53,474 bases of DNA, taken from contig JAUNWQ010000003.1 of assembly GCA_030540225.1 (NCBI GenBank), positions 1 through 53,474 on the forward strand. Reading direction: 5' to 3'. Position numbers and translations under genes: made by a program. The stretch comes from Coriobacteriia bacterium (GTDB lineage Bacteria; Actinomycetota; Coriobacteriia; Coriobacteriales; Eggerthellaceae). Of the stretch, positions 1-6,904 are shown piece after piece. Every line of letters begins with the position of its first letter. Position 1 is the stretch's first letter. Under the pieces are notes generated by a model. The model ran no database searches. It was not told the DNA's origin and worked only from the letters and a program-made list of their open reading frames with translations.

Positions 1-823
1 TTCGACGGGTGAGTTCGCGCAAGATTTCCACGACGGTGCACACGATGAAGTCTTTTGCACCGGAAGCGGTTGCGTGTTCGATCATGCCTTTTGTGGAGCC
101 GATGAAATCCGCCTCGGCCAGCACGTCCGCCGGGCATTCAGGATGTGCCATTACCACGGCATCGGGGTAGGCTTCCTCAAGATCGATGACCTGCTTTCGG
201 CTGATGGTCATGTGTCGTGGGCAGTAGCCCTTATTCAGAATGACATGCTTATCGGGAATCTGCTCGGCAACGTAGCGACCTAAGTTCATGTCGGGAATGA
301 ACAGGAGGTTGCGCTGCGGCAAGGAGCTGCAGATTTTCACGGCATTCGAAGAGGTGACGCATACGTCCGACCATGTTTTCGCTTCGGCGGTGGAGTTCAC
401 GTAGCATACGACGGCAAGGTCGTCGGAGTATTTAGCGCGGATAGAGTCGATGTCGGCCTTGCGGATCATGTGCGCCATCGGACAGTCTGCAGCAGGTTCG
501 GGCAGGAGTACCGTTTTCTCAGGGTTCAGCAGTTTTGCCGATTCTCCCATGAATTCCACACCACAGAGCACGATGGTCTGCCGCGGAAGGTCAACGGCGA
601 GCTTTGCCAGCGCAAAGCTGTCTCCAACGTAGTCGGCAACATCCTGCACCTCGGGCGGTACATAGTAATGAGCCAGGATGACAGCGTCTTGGCTTGTTTT
701 AAGCCGCTTGATTTCGGCCGACAATGCTTCGATGTCGACGGCTGCATCGTGTTCCGCTGATGCCAGAGCATCTGAGGCGTGCGTTGTGTTTGGCTTGGAA
801 TCGCGATTGCCTAGTTCGTTCAT
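1..823 (-). CDS. nadA: Quinolinate synthase NadA (partial, C-terminus off the window)
   Basis: Condenses iminoaspartate with dihydroxyacetone phosphate to quinolinate in de novo NAD synthesis, using a 4Fe-4S cluster. I translated the minus strand by hand: the N-terminal part carries LAHYYVPPEVQDVADYVGDS, then VLCGVEFMGESAK, LLPEPAADCPMAH and MAHPECP, all NadA hallmarks, including conserved cysteines in the CGVEFM and HPECP segments. The start ATG at 823 is preceded by GGAG five bases upstream. The frame is open to the window edge, so the third cluster cysteine and the stop lie outside. A promoter and a near-perfect 30-bp palindrome lie upstream (873-950), suggesting repression by NAD status. 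nadB/nadC would be expected downstream but are outside. Identity is firm. Confidence 0.95.
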   Translation of the reverse strand, partial: MNELGNRDSKPNTTHASDALASAEHDAAVDIEALSAEIKRLKTSQDAVILAHYYVPPEVQDVADYVGDSFALAKLAVDLPRQTIVLCGVEFMGESAKLLNPEKTVLLPEPAADCPMAHMIRKADIDSIRAKYSDDLAVVCYVNSTAEAKTWSDVCVTSSNAVKICSSLPQRNLLFIPDMNLGRYVAEQIPDKHVILNKGYCPRHMTISRKQVIDLEEAYPDAVVMAHPECPADVLAEADFIGSTKGMIEHATASGAKDFIVCTVVEILRELTRR

Positions 824-872
824 GCTCGCTCCATGTTTCGTATCGTTGCTCACGGATTGAGTATGACGTAGT

Positions 873-902
873 ACTTTACACATGACTTGTCATCTGTAAA
901 GT
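873..902. promoter_or_regulatory. 30-bp palindromic operator upstream of nadA
   Basis: ACTTTACA, C, ATGAC, TT, GTCAT, C, TGTAAAGT: two 14-bp arms that are complementary at 13 of 14 positions (a single C/C mismatch) about a TT centre. It lies 50 bp upstream of the nadA start and just downstream of a promoter-like pair (922-950), the position expected for repressor roadblock. NAD-synthesis genes are often controlled by NiaR, NrtR or NadQ; which, if any, acts here cannot be said from sequence. Confidence 0.6.
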
Positions 903-921
903 GCACACCTTATCTTCATTT

Positions 922-950
922 GTTCTAGTTTACATAACGCCTATTATCAA
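922..950 (-). promoter_or_regulatory. Candidate nadA promoter
   Basis: On the minus strand TTGATA (950-945) and TAGAAC (927-922) are separated by exactly 17 bp. The implied start of transcription near 915 leaves a ~90-nt leader holding the palindrome at 873-902. The -10 is only a four-of-six match. Confidence 0.45.
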
Positions 951-1028
951 GTTTTTATATCTAATATAAGAGCGGATGCATGGTGGATTAGCGAACCCTT
1001 GAATGGGCTTTTGATTGAAGCGTGGTTT

Positions 1029-1058
1029 GGCTAGAGAAACGCAGTCGTTTCTCTAGCC
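1029..1058 (-). terminator. Perfect 13-bp hairpin overlapping a stop codon
   Basis: GGCTAGAGAAACG and its exact complement flank a CAGT/ACTG tetraloop. The hairpin includes the TAG stop of the 1053-1442 gene. There is no U-tract on either side, so it would be a U-less actinobacterial type terminator or an mRNA 3'-end protector. Confidence 0.6.
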
Positions 1059-1442
1059 CCAGGTGGACGTAGATGTTCCTGCGGTGTTTACTGCACCGCC
1101 CCCGAAAAGCGTCGTCAGGTTACCGGTCTGTGAGGCTTCGAGCACGGCTGGCATCACGAGCGCCAGCGAAATGACATTAAGGACAAGCGCTATCGTGCAG
1201 ATAATCAGTGCAATGGCGCCTGGTTTTGCCGCTTGCATGACCTTTCGTGAAAATGCTTGGTCTTGCGGTTGTTCTTTCAACATGGTGTTGATTCTTGAAC
1301 GAGCAATCAACGAACATATAAGTCCTGCCGTACTCAGCAAGACTCCGCCGATGATGAGCGAGACGGGCCCAGCGATGTTGGCGAACGTAATCAGTTTCCT
1401 CGTTGAGGCGAGTCTATGCTCTTTTTCTTCGCTATTCCGCAC
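1053..1442 (-). CDS. Small two-helix membrane protein, unknown function
   Basis: A 129-residue protein I do not recognise. It has a charged N-terminus, a first hydrophobic segment at about residues 21-46 (ANIAGPVSLIIGGVLLSTAG), a short basic/polar linker with ARSRINTMLKEQP, and a second at about 73-100 (GAIALIICTIALVLNVISLA), ending in a Gly/Thr/Ser-rich tail. The topology resembles small DUF4190-like membrane proteins, but no family motif is decisive. The start is GTG at 1442, with AAGGA five bases upstream. The stop codon is inside a perfect hairpin (1029-1058). It follows dut by 118 bp on the same strand. Confidence 0.65.
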   Translation of the reverse strand: MRNSEEKEHRLASTRKLITFANIAGPVSLIIGGVLLSTAGLICSLIARSRINTMLKEQPQDQAFSRKVMQAAKPGAIALIICTIALVLNVISLALVMPAVLEASQTGNLTTLFGGGAVNTAGTSTSTWG

Positions 1443-1560
1443 TGCTATCCTTCATCTCGTAAATTATCAAGTTGTTGACCTGGGGTTTCACATATGAAGC
1501 TCTGAGAGCCGTTCTAAGGTACGATCTTGGTTTCTTTGGGCAACTATGCCGTGGAAACCG

Positions 1561-2010
1561 CTAGCTTTGAACGCCGCTGCTTCCGAATCCGGAGTCGCCG
1601 CGCTCTGTTTCGTCCAATGAGTCTCTGCATTCGAAGTTTGCGTTCTCTACCTTCATGATAACGAGCTGAGCAATGCGGTCGCCTTTTTGCGCTTGGAAGG
1701 TATCTTTTGGGTCAAGATTGATCAGGGTGACCTTCAGCTCGCCTCGGTAGTCGCTGTCGATAAGTCCCGGCGTGTTGACGATAGATATTCCGTGCTTCAC
1801 TGCGAGGCCGCTCCTCGGCATAACAAAGCCTGCATAGCCTCTTGGCAGTGCGATTGCGATTCCTGTTGGAACGAGCTTTCGCTCGAAGGGCTTGAGCGAA
1901 AAATCTTCGGCTGAGCGCAGGTCTACGCCTGCGTCGCCCTCGTACGCATAACGGGGAACCTCCAAGGTTTCATCAAGCCGTTTTATAGGAACGAGTAACT
2001 GTTCTGGCAT
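1561..2010 (-). CDS. dut: dUTP diphosphatase (dUTPase)
   Basis: Hydrolyses dUTP to dUMP and pyrophosphate, keeping uracil out of DNA and feeding thymidylate synthesis. All five trimeric dUTPase motifs are visible in 149 residues: AGVDLRS near residue 28, PRSGLAVKHGI, NTPGLIDSDYRGE with the catalytic Asp/Tyr, GDRIAQLVI, and the C-terminal GDSGFGSSG arm that closes over the nucleotide. Length is normal for the homotrimeric family. The gene starts 3 bp after the nrdR stop, so the two are co-transcribed: both concern dNTP pools. Confidence 0.97.
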   Translation of the reverse strand: MPEQLLVPIKRLDETLEVPRYAYEGDAGVDLRSAEDFSLKPFERKLVPTGIAIALPRGYAGFVMPRSGLAVKHGISIVNTPGLIDSDYRGELKVTLINLDPKDTFQAQKGDRIAQLVIMKVENANFECRDSLDETERGDSGFGSSGVQS

Positions 2011-2013
2011 GTT

Positions 2014-2460
2014 TTATCGCAACTCCTCAAGTGCTTCAGCGAATTCTTCAATGTTTTGAAAGTCTTTGTATACGCTCGCGAACCTGACATAGGCGACATC
2101 GTCGAGCTTTGCAAGGCGCTTCAGCGCCATATCGCCAAGTTCTTTCGATCTTATTTCGGTTCGTGAGGTATTGCGAAGCTCGGTTTCGATGCTGTCGATC
2201 AAGTCGTCGACCTGCTCTTTTGAAATCGGTCGCTTGGCGCATGCGATAAGCAGGCCCCTGAACAGCTTGTTGCGATCGTAAGCTTCGGACGAACCATCGA
2301 CTTTAACGATGACAAGCGGGTTATCGCCCAAGCGCTCGTATGTGGTGAATCGGCGTTGGCATTTCAGGCACTCTCGGCGCCTTCTAATCGATGTTCCGTC
2401 TTCGGATGGGCGTGAGTCTACGACTTTTGATTCAAGGTAGCCGCAGGAGGGACAACGCAT
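2014..2460 (-). CDS. nrdR: Transcriptional repressor NrdR
   Basis: ATP/dATP-sensing repressor of ribonucleotide reductase genes. The N-terminal zinc ribbon has MRCPSCG ... RRECLKCQRRF (two CxxC pairs), followed by the ATP-cone domain (ERLGDNPLVIVKVDG ... AYDRNKLFRGL). Two ATGs are possible, 2466 and 2460; AAAGGAG is only one base from the first but seven from the second, and family members begin MRCP, so 2460 is preferred (148 residues). A candidate -10 TATGAT at 2502-2497 sits in a small GGTATGATACC palindrome, but no good -35 is visible. Operon with dut. Confidence 0.96.
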   Translation of the reverse strand: MRCPSCGYLESKVVDSRPSEDGTSIRRRRECLKCQRRFTTYERLGDNPLVIVKVDGSSEAYDRNKLFRGLLIACAKRPISKEQVDDLIDSIETELRNTSRTEIRSKELGDMALKRLAKLDDVAYVRFASVYKDFQNIEEFAEALEELR

Positions 2461-2536
2461 GCGCATGCTCCTTTAAACTTTACTTCTGTTAAAGGTATCA
2501 TACCGTATGGATTGTCCGTTACGGCTTTGATTAGGA

Positions 2537-2562
2537 TGTCCGCACAATTGAAGATGCGGACA
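2537..2562 (-). terminator. Hairpin downstream of the SOS membrane protein gene
   Basis: TGTCCGCA and TGCGGACA form an 8-bp perfect stem with a 10-nt loop, 16 bp after the stop of the 2578-2916 gene. No U-tract follows, so termination is inferred only from position. Confidence 0.4.
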
Positions 2563-2577
2563 CCACCAAAAAGTTTC

Positions 2578-2916
2578 TTACAGGAAAAACAGGATAAACG
2601 AAGCGATTGTCATTGCGACGCCGCATGCGATTGCGTGTGACGGCTTCATATCGCTGTGAGAGACGCCGCGCAAGGTTCCTTCTTTGAGGCTTCGCACCAT
2701 CTGGCGATCATCGAGTGGCGTGGTGAAGAGTGCTTTGAGTTGGGAGAAGTCTGAAGGCTGTGCCACCGTGCTGTTCTGTTCGAAAGACTCCCAATCGAAC
2801 TCGTTTTGCGCAATAGCTGGGAACTCGATGATGGTCGCAGATTGCGATTGCTCTGCTGAACTGGGCTTCAGCGCGGCTGATCCGTGTACGGGGTACCTCA
2901 TTTCGAAATTTCCCAT
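2578..2916 (-). CDS. SOS-regulated C-terminally anchored small membrane protein (candidate division inhibitor)
   Basis: A 112-residue protein of no family I recognise. Residues 1-93 are polar and acidic (ATIIEFPAI, EFDWESFEQ, DFSQLKALFTTPLDDRQMVR); residues 94-112 form one hydrophobic helix ending exactly at the C-terminus (HAIACGVAMTIASFILFFL), i.e. a tail anchor with the bulk in the cytoplasm. The start at 2916 has an excellent AAGGAGG. It is divergent from lexA; its own promoter (TTGACG-17-TATTAT) has a LexA box in the spacer. Divergent neighbours of lexA in Gram-positives (YneA, DivS, Rv2719c) arrest division during SOS, and that role is inferred here from position only; there is no LysM domain and topology is reversed relative to YneA. 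Confidence 0.75.
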   Translation of the reverse strand: MGNFEMRYPVHGSAALKPSSAEQSQSATIIEFPAIAQNEFDWESFEQNSTVAQPSDFSQLKALFTTPLDDRQMVRSLKEGTLRGVSHSDMKPSHAIACGVAMTIASFILFFL

Positions 2917-2934
2917 CTTTGTGCCTCCTTGCCC

Positions 2935-2964
2935 TTGCGTAGAACCTTTGTTCGCGTTTATAAT
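2935..2964 (+). promoter_or_regulatory. lexA promoter
   Basis: TTGCGT (2935-2940) and a consensus TATAAT (2959-2964) with an 18-bp spacer. LexA box 1 fills the spacer, so LexA would compete directly with RNA polymerase (autorepression). Confidence 0.75.
2941..2954. promoter_or_regulatory. LexA box 1
   Basis: AGAACCTTTGTTCG matches the Gram-positive LexA consensus CGAAC-N4-GTTCG except the first base. It is in the spacer of the lexA promoter. Confidence 0.85.
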
Positions 2965-2988
2965 AAATCGAACAAAGGTTCACGTCAA
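2960..2988 (-). promoter_or_regulatory. Promoter of the SOS membrane protein gene
   Basis: On the minus strand TTGACG (2988-2983) and TATTAT (2965-2960) are 17 bp apart. The -10 overlaps the lexA -10 on the other strand, so the two promoters are mutually exclusive or face to face; LexA box 2 fills the spacer. Confidence 0.75.
2969..2982. promoter_or_regulatory. LexA box 2
   Basis: CGAACAAAGGTTCA matches the CGAAC-N4-GTTCG consensus at all but the last base. It covers the spacer of the leftward promoter and the start region of lexA transcription. Confidence 0.85.
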
Positions 2989-2997
2989 TAATTATTT

Positions 2998-3011
2998 CAA
3001 ACATTTGTTCG
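2998..3011. promoter_or_regulatory. LexA box 3
   Basis: CAAACATTTGTTCG matches the consensus except at position 2. It lies in the lexA leader, 20 bp before the lexA start, so would act as a roadblock for lexA and an upstream site for the divergent gene. Confidence 0.75.
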
Positions 3012-3031
3012 ATTTATTGAAAGGACGCACT

Positions 3032-3682
3032 ATGGCCGCCAAAGTGACGAAGCGTCAACAAGCTGTTCTCGATTGCATTGAGGATTGCATTCGGGAAAAG
3101 GGCTACGGGCCGACGGTTCGCGAGGTATGCCATGCCCTGGGGCTTTCCTCCCCTTCCACCGTCCATGTCCACCTGAAGGCTCTCGAAGAAAAGGGCCTTA
3201 TCAAACGAGACCCTTTAAAATCTCGATCGATCTCGCTTACCTACCCTCTTGAGGGCTCATCGGTGCAGGCGAGCTCCGTTCCAGAGGTCGTTCAGCCGAG
3301 CTTTAGTAAAATCGTGAACGTGCCGCTTGTGGGCGATGTCGCTGCGGGCGTGCCAATTCTTGCTGAAGAGAATATTACCGATACGATTTCCCTTCCGACC
3401 GACATCGTCGGCGATGCCCCCTCGTTCCTCTTGTCCGTGCGCGGCGAATCAATGATCGAGGCAGGCATCAACGACGGCGACTACGTGGTCGTTAAGGAGC
3501 AGCCAGTTGCCAATAACGGCGATATCGTTGTCGCCATCATCGACGATGGGGCAACCGTGAAGCGCTTCTACAAGGAGAAGGACCATATTCGGCTTCAGCC
3601 GGAGAACTCCTCCATGGATCCGATTATCACCACGAATTGTTCTATCGCGGGCAAGGTAGTTGCGGTGTTCCGTCGTTTGTAA
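3032..3682 (+). CDS. lexA: SOS response repressor LexA
   Basis: Represses DNA-damage genes and is inactivated by RecA-stimulated self-cleavage. The 216 residues show an N-terminal winged helix (KRQQAVLDCIEDCI, VREVCHALGLSSPSTVHVHL), a hinge, and the S24 peptidase fold: cleavage site Ala-Gly in DVAAGVP, catalytic Ser in GESMIEAGI and catalytic Lys in ATVKRFYK. The frame is open upstream to 2684, but AAAGGA precedes the ATG at 3032, which gives the family N-terminus and lies downstream of the LexA boxes and promoter. Its 3' end overlaps the convergent hflX gene by 41 bp. Confidence 0.98.
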   Translation: MAAKVTKRQQAVLDCIEDCIREKGYGPTVREVCHALGLSSPSTVHVHLKALEEKGLIKRDPLKSRSISLTYPLEGSSVQASSVPEVVQPSFSKIVNVPLVGDVAAGVPILAEENITDTISLPTDIVGDAPSFLLSVRGESMIEAGINDGDYVVVKEQPVANNGDIVVAIIDDGATVKRFYKEKDHIRLQPENSSMDPIITTNCSIAGKVVAVFRRL

Positions 3683-4982
3683 GGTAGGGCTGAAAGGCGC
3701 TGACGTAGCTTCGGGGGACGAACATTGTGATAGCAGTCCCCTGTTCCTCGTGGGTTTCGCTTACAATATGGCAGCGTTCGTGCGCCTTGGCAACGAGCGC
3801 TCCCTTTGCATAGGGAATGAGGACGCTCATATGCGTATCGGCAGCTGAAGCGGCTTGCGCGATTCGTTTGATGAGCTCCTCAATCCCCTTCCCTGTTGCA
3901 GCGGATATCGCAATCGCCTGCGGGTAACGGGACTTGAGAGCGCTAATGTCTTCTTCGCTTAGCAGGTCGCACTTGTTGAATACCTCGATTCGGGGAATCG
4001 ATTGAGCGCCGATTTGCTCGAGCGTCTCGTCGACGGCATCGCGTTGGCCCTCTCGTTCGCTTGAAGAAGCATCAATCACGTGCAGAATCAAATGCGCTCC
4101 CGTGATTTCATCGAGTGTCGACTTGAATGCCTCAACCAAGGTCGTCGGCAGTTTCTGAATGAACCCAACGGTGTCGGTGACGGTTATTTCACGTCCTTCG
4201 GGCAGCTCGAACTTCCTTGTCGTGGAGTCGAGGGTTGCAAAGAGCTTGTCATAGCTGAGGACATCGGCGTCGCAAAGGCGGTTGATCAGGCTTGATTTAC
4301 CTGCATTGGTATATCCGGCCAGAGCAACGCGGAACATGCCGCTCGAATATCGCTCCTCTCGCTGCAGCGACCGAACGTCAGCTAAGTGGGCGAGCTCGCG
4401 CTTGATGGACGTGATTCGCTTGCGTACCATCCTTCGGTCGACCTCGAGCTGGCTTTCGCCTTCGCCGAAGCGCGATCCGACGCCGCCGCCCATGCGATTC
4501 GAGGCGAGATGCGCCCACATGCCGCGAAGTCGTGGGTAGAGATACTGGTTCTGCGCAAGGCGCACCTGCAACCTGCCCTCTTTCGAGGAGGCATGGAGTG
4601 CGAAGATGTCGAGGATGAGCGCCGTACGGTCGATGATCTTAACGCTCTTATCGACGGTCTTTTCGAGATTAGATTGTTGCGACGGGGTGAGCTCATCGTC
4701 GAATATGACCAGGTCTGCCGCATATGAGCGAGCAAGCTGGGCGATCTCTTCCGCTTTGCCTGTTCCGACGAACGTTCGAGGATTGGGCGATTCGAGTTTC
4801 TGCGTCGTCTTCGCGACGGTGTCGGCGCCTGCAGTGTCGGCGAGGCGCTCAAGTTCGGCGAGCGAAGAGTCGAGGGACCACTTCTGGTTCGGACGATCAA
4901 CCCCGACGAGGATTGCTCGTTCCCGCTGTTCCTCAAACGTCGTTTGCGCTCCCTTGGTGAGCACCGTGGCGAACTGCTCCAT
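3642..4982 (-). CDS. hflX: Ribosome-associated GTPase HflX
   Basis: GTPase that binds the 50S subunit and splits stalled or hibernating ribosomes. The 446 residues show the HflX N-terminal domain (ILVGVDRPN, SLAELERLADTAGAD), the glycine-rich linker GGGVGSRFGEGE, then the GTPase motifs: G1 GYTNAGKSSL, G3 DTVGFIQKLP, G4 NKCD and G5 SAATGKG. The chosen ATG at 4982 is 2 bp after the dapF stop, giving the usual length; the frame is open further upstream inside dapF but with arginine-rich non-family sequence. The C-terminus overlaps the end of lexA (convergent). Confidence 0.95.
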   Translation of the reverse strand: MEQFATVLTKGAQTTFEEQRERAILVGVDRPNQKWSLDSSLAELERLADTAGADTVAKTTQKLESPNPRTFVGTGKAEEIAQLARSYAADLVIFDDELTPSQQSNLEKTVDKSVKIIDRTALILDIFALHASSKEGRLQVRLAQNQYLYPRLRGMWAHLASNRMGGGVGSRFGEGESQLEVDRRMVRKRITSIKRELAHLADVRSLQREERYSSGMFRVALAGYTNAGKSSLINRLCDADVLSYDKLFATLDSTTRKFELPEGREITVTDTVGFIQKLPTTLVEAFKSTLDEITGAHLILHVIDASSSEREGQRDAVDETLEQIGAQSIPRIEVFNKCDLLSEEDISALKSRYPQAIAISAATGKGIEELIKRIAQAASAADTHMSVLIPYAKGALVAKAHERCHIVSETHEEQGTAITMFVPRSYVSAFQPYLTNDGTPQLPCPR

Positions 4983-4984
4983 GC

Positions 4985-5902
4985 TTACAGGACTACCGTT
5001 CCTTCGAACGCCTCGGCGGCAGGTCCCGTCATCATGACATGGTCGTCCTCGGCCCAAAGGATGTGGAGCACGCCACCGCGGAGGATGAGGTCGTTTTCGC
5101 GTCCGGTGCGTTCGGTCAACGCAGCAGCGACGCAGGTTGCGCATGCGCCCGTGCCGCACGCAAGAGTCTCGCCGCAGCCGCGCTCGTACACGCGCATCTC
5201 GATTCCCGTCTCTCCGATATGGGCAAACTCGATATTGGCCTTCTCCGGGAATACGGGGTTCGACTCGTAGAATGCCCCGATTTTCTCAAGGTCGAGCGTC
5301 GCAAGTGACCTTTCCTCGGAAGTGAACAGGTCTTTCGGCAGTGCGTTGAAGTCGTTGATGAAGGTGACCGCATGAGGGTTGCCCATTGAGACGCAGGTGA
5401 AAGCGACCGGCCCCCAGGGCGAGTCGACTTCGATTTCGCGAGCGTAGGCCGCGCCCGCCGGAGACGTTGCGTTCGTCTTGGCGTTAACGGGAACCTCGCT
5501 CGGCTCGAGGATCGGATGGCCCATATCGACCGTTGCTTGGGTCATCTTGTCTTCATCGTCGACAGTGAAGCTGATCGGCTTCGGTCCTGCGAGCGTATCA
5601 GCGACAAACGAGCCGTCGCTCGCCTGCACGTATCCACGGTCGACGAGGAACTTCGCGAAGCAGCGCACGCCATTGCCGCACATTTGGGCAAGCGTTCCGT
5701 CTGAGTTGATGTAGTGCATATAGGCGGCGCACTCCGGTCGCTCGGAGGGGCGCACAAGAATGACGCCATCGGCGCCGATGCCGAAATGACGATCGCAAAG
5801 CCAGGAAACCTGGGACGTGGTCAGCTCGATCTCGTTAGAAAGATCGTCCACGAAGACAAAGTCGTTGCCAGCTCCGTTAAGTTTGGTGAATGAAAGCTCC
5901 AT
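4985..5902 (-). CDS. dapF: Diaminopimelate epimerase
   Basis: Converts LL- to meso-diaminopimelate for lysine and peptidoglycan. The two catalytic cysteines are in MCGNGVRCFAKF and ETLACGTGACA; the N-terminus FTKLNGAGNDFVFVDD is diagnostic. With the ATG at 5902 (AGAGGA nine bases upstream) the protein has 305 residues, somewhat longer than usual because of an insertion around LPKDLFTSEERSLATLDL. It follows miaA by 25 bp and precedes hflX by 2 bp, the same order miaA-dapF-hflX seen in related bacteria. dapA and dapB lie in the same strand series at 22-24 kb. Confidence 0.97.
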   Translation of the reverse strand: MELSFTKLNGAGNDFVFVDDLSNEIELTTSQVSWLCDRHFGIGADGVILVRPSERPECAAYMHYINSDGTLAQMCGNGVRCFAKFLVDRGYVQASDGSFVADTLAGPKPISFTVDDEDKMTQATVDMGHPILEPSEVPVNAKTNATSPAGAAYAREIEVDSPWGPVAFTCVSMGNPHAVTFINDFNALPKDLFTSEERSLATLDLEKIGAFYESNPVFPEKANIEFAHIGETGIEMRVYERGCGETLACGTGACATCVAAALTERTGRENDLILRGGVLHILWAEDDHVMMTGPAAEAFEGTVVL

Positions 5903-5927
5903 AGGTGCATGTCCTCTTTCTGTTGGC

Positions 5928-6899
5928 TTAGGCGCCCATTGTACCAAGTGAGTGTTGCGCTTGTGTTGCGATTACTTCAGCGTTTCCGGAATCCGCGTCA
6001 ATCCATGCAATTCGCGTATCTTTGCGGAACCATGTACGCTGTCGTTTTGCGTATCGCCGTGTTGCGGTCTTGATCTGCTCGATGGCTTCATCAAGCGAGA
6101 TATCCCCGTCAAGCGCGGATACGATTTCCTTGTATCCGATAGCCTGAGGTGCGGTGATACCCTGGCGAAAGCCTTTGTCGAGCAATCGTTCAACCTCGCA
6201 GACGAGACCGCATTCGATCATGTTGTCTACACGCCGTTCGATTCGCTTGTTGAGTATTTCTGGATCGACGGCGAGTCCGATAAATTTGGCAGGAACAGCT
6301 TGCGGGATCGATGCGAGATTCTCCTTTTGGATCGCATATGTTGTACCCTCTTCAAGAAGCTCAAATGCCCTGATCACGCGCCTTACGTTGTTCGGGTGGA
6401 TAACGGATGCGCTTTCGGGGTCGCGCTCGTGTAGCCGCTCCCAAAGCTCATCGGCTCCGTTGTCCTCGTAGTAGGCAGTCCACTTTTCGCGTACGGGGTT
6501 GTCGACCTGCTCCCCTTTCGGGAAGTCATAGGCGTCGATTGCCGCGCGGACGTAGAGTCCCGTTCCCCCGACAAGCAGCGCTCTCTTTCCACGTTTGTCG
6601 ATATCAGAGAAGCATTCTCTTGCATATTGCTGATACACGGCTGCCGAATACGGCTCCCCCGGGTTCACGAGGTCGAACCCGAAATGGGGAACAAGCCGTT
6701 CCTCTTCGGGAAGTTTGCCAGTGCCAATGTCCATGCCGCGGTAAATCTGCATGGAATCGGCACTCACCACTTCCCCACCGAGATTTTGCGCAAGCAGCTG
6801 CGCAACGTCGGTCTTTCCTGATGCCGTCGGACCAACGACGCAGACGACAGGGCGCATAAGCGGAAGGCTGATGGCCGTCTTCCCCGTTTCGTCGATCAT
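5928..6899 (-). CDS. miaA: tRNA dimethylallyltransferase MiaA
   Basis: Adds the dimethylallyl group to A37 of tRNAs reading UNN codons, the substrate that MiaB then methylthiolates. Motifs: P-loop VGPTASGKTDVAQLLA, SADSMQIYRGMDIGTGK, GGTGLYVRA, and the C-terminal ATRRYAKRQRTWFRKD. ATG 6899 lies 6 bp after the miaB stop and gives 323 residues; ATG 6857 (MRPVVCVVGP) is an alternative and no strong ribosome site marks either, consistent with translational coupling to miaB. Confidence 0.96.
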   Translation of the reverse strand: MIDETGKTAISLPLMRPVVCVVGPTASGKTDVAQLLAQNLGGEVVSADSMQIYRGMDIGTGKLPEEERLVPHFGFDLVNPGEPYSAAVYQQYARECFSDIDKRGKRALLVGGTGLYVRAAIDAYDFPKGEQVDNPVREKWTAYYEDNGADELWERLHERDPESASVIHPNNVRRVIRAFELLEEGTTYAIQKENLASIPQAVPAKFIGLAVDPEILNKRIERRVDNMIECGLVCEVERLLDKGFRQGITAPQAIGYKEIVSALDGDISLDEAIEQIKTATRRYAKRQRTWFRKDTRIAWIDADSGNAEVIATQAQHSLGTMGA

Positions 6900-6904
6900 G
6901 GCGT

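Noticed and set aside
2684..3031. N-terminal extension of LexA by 116 residues
   Set aside because: It would translate the divergent gene backwards and the LexA boxes; the ATG at 3032 has a ribosome site and the family N-terminus.
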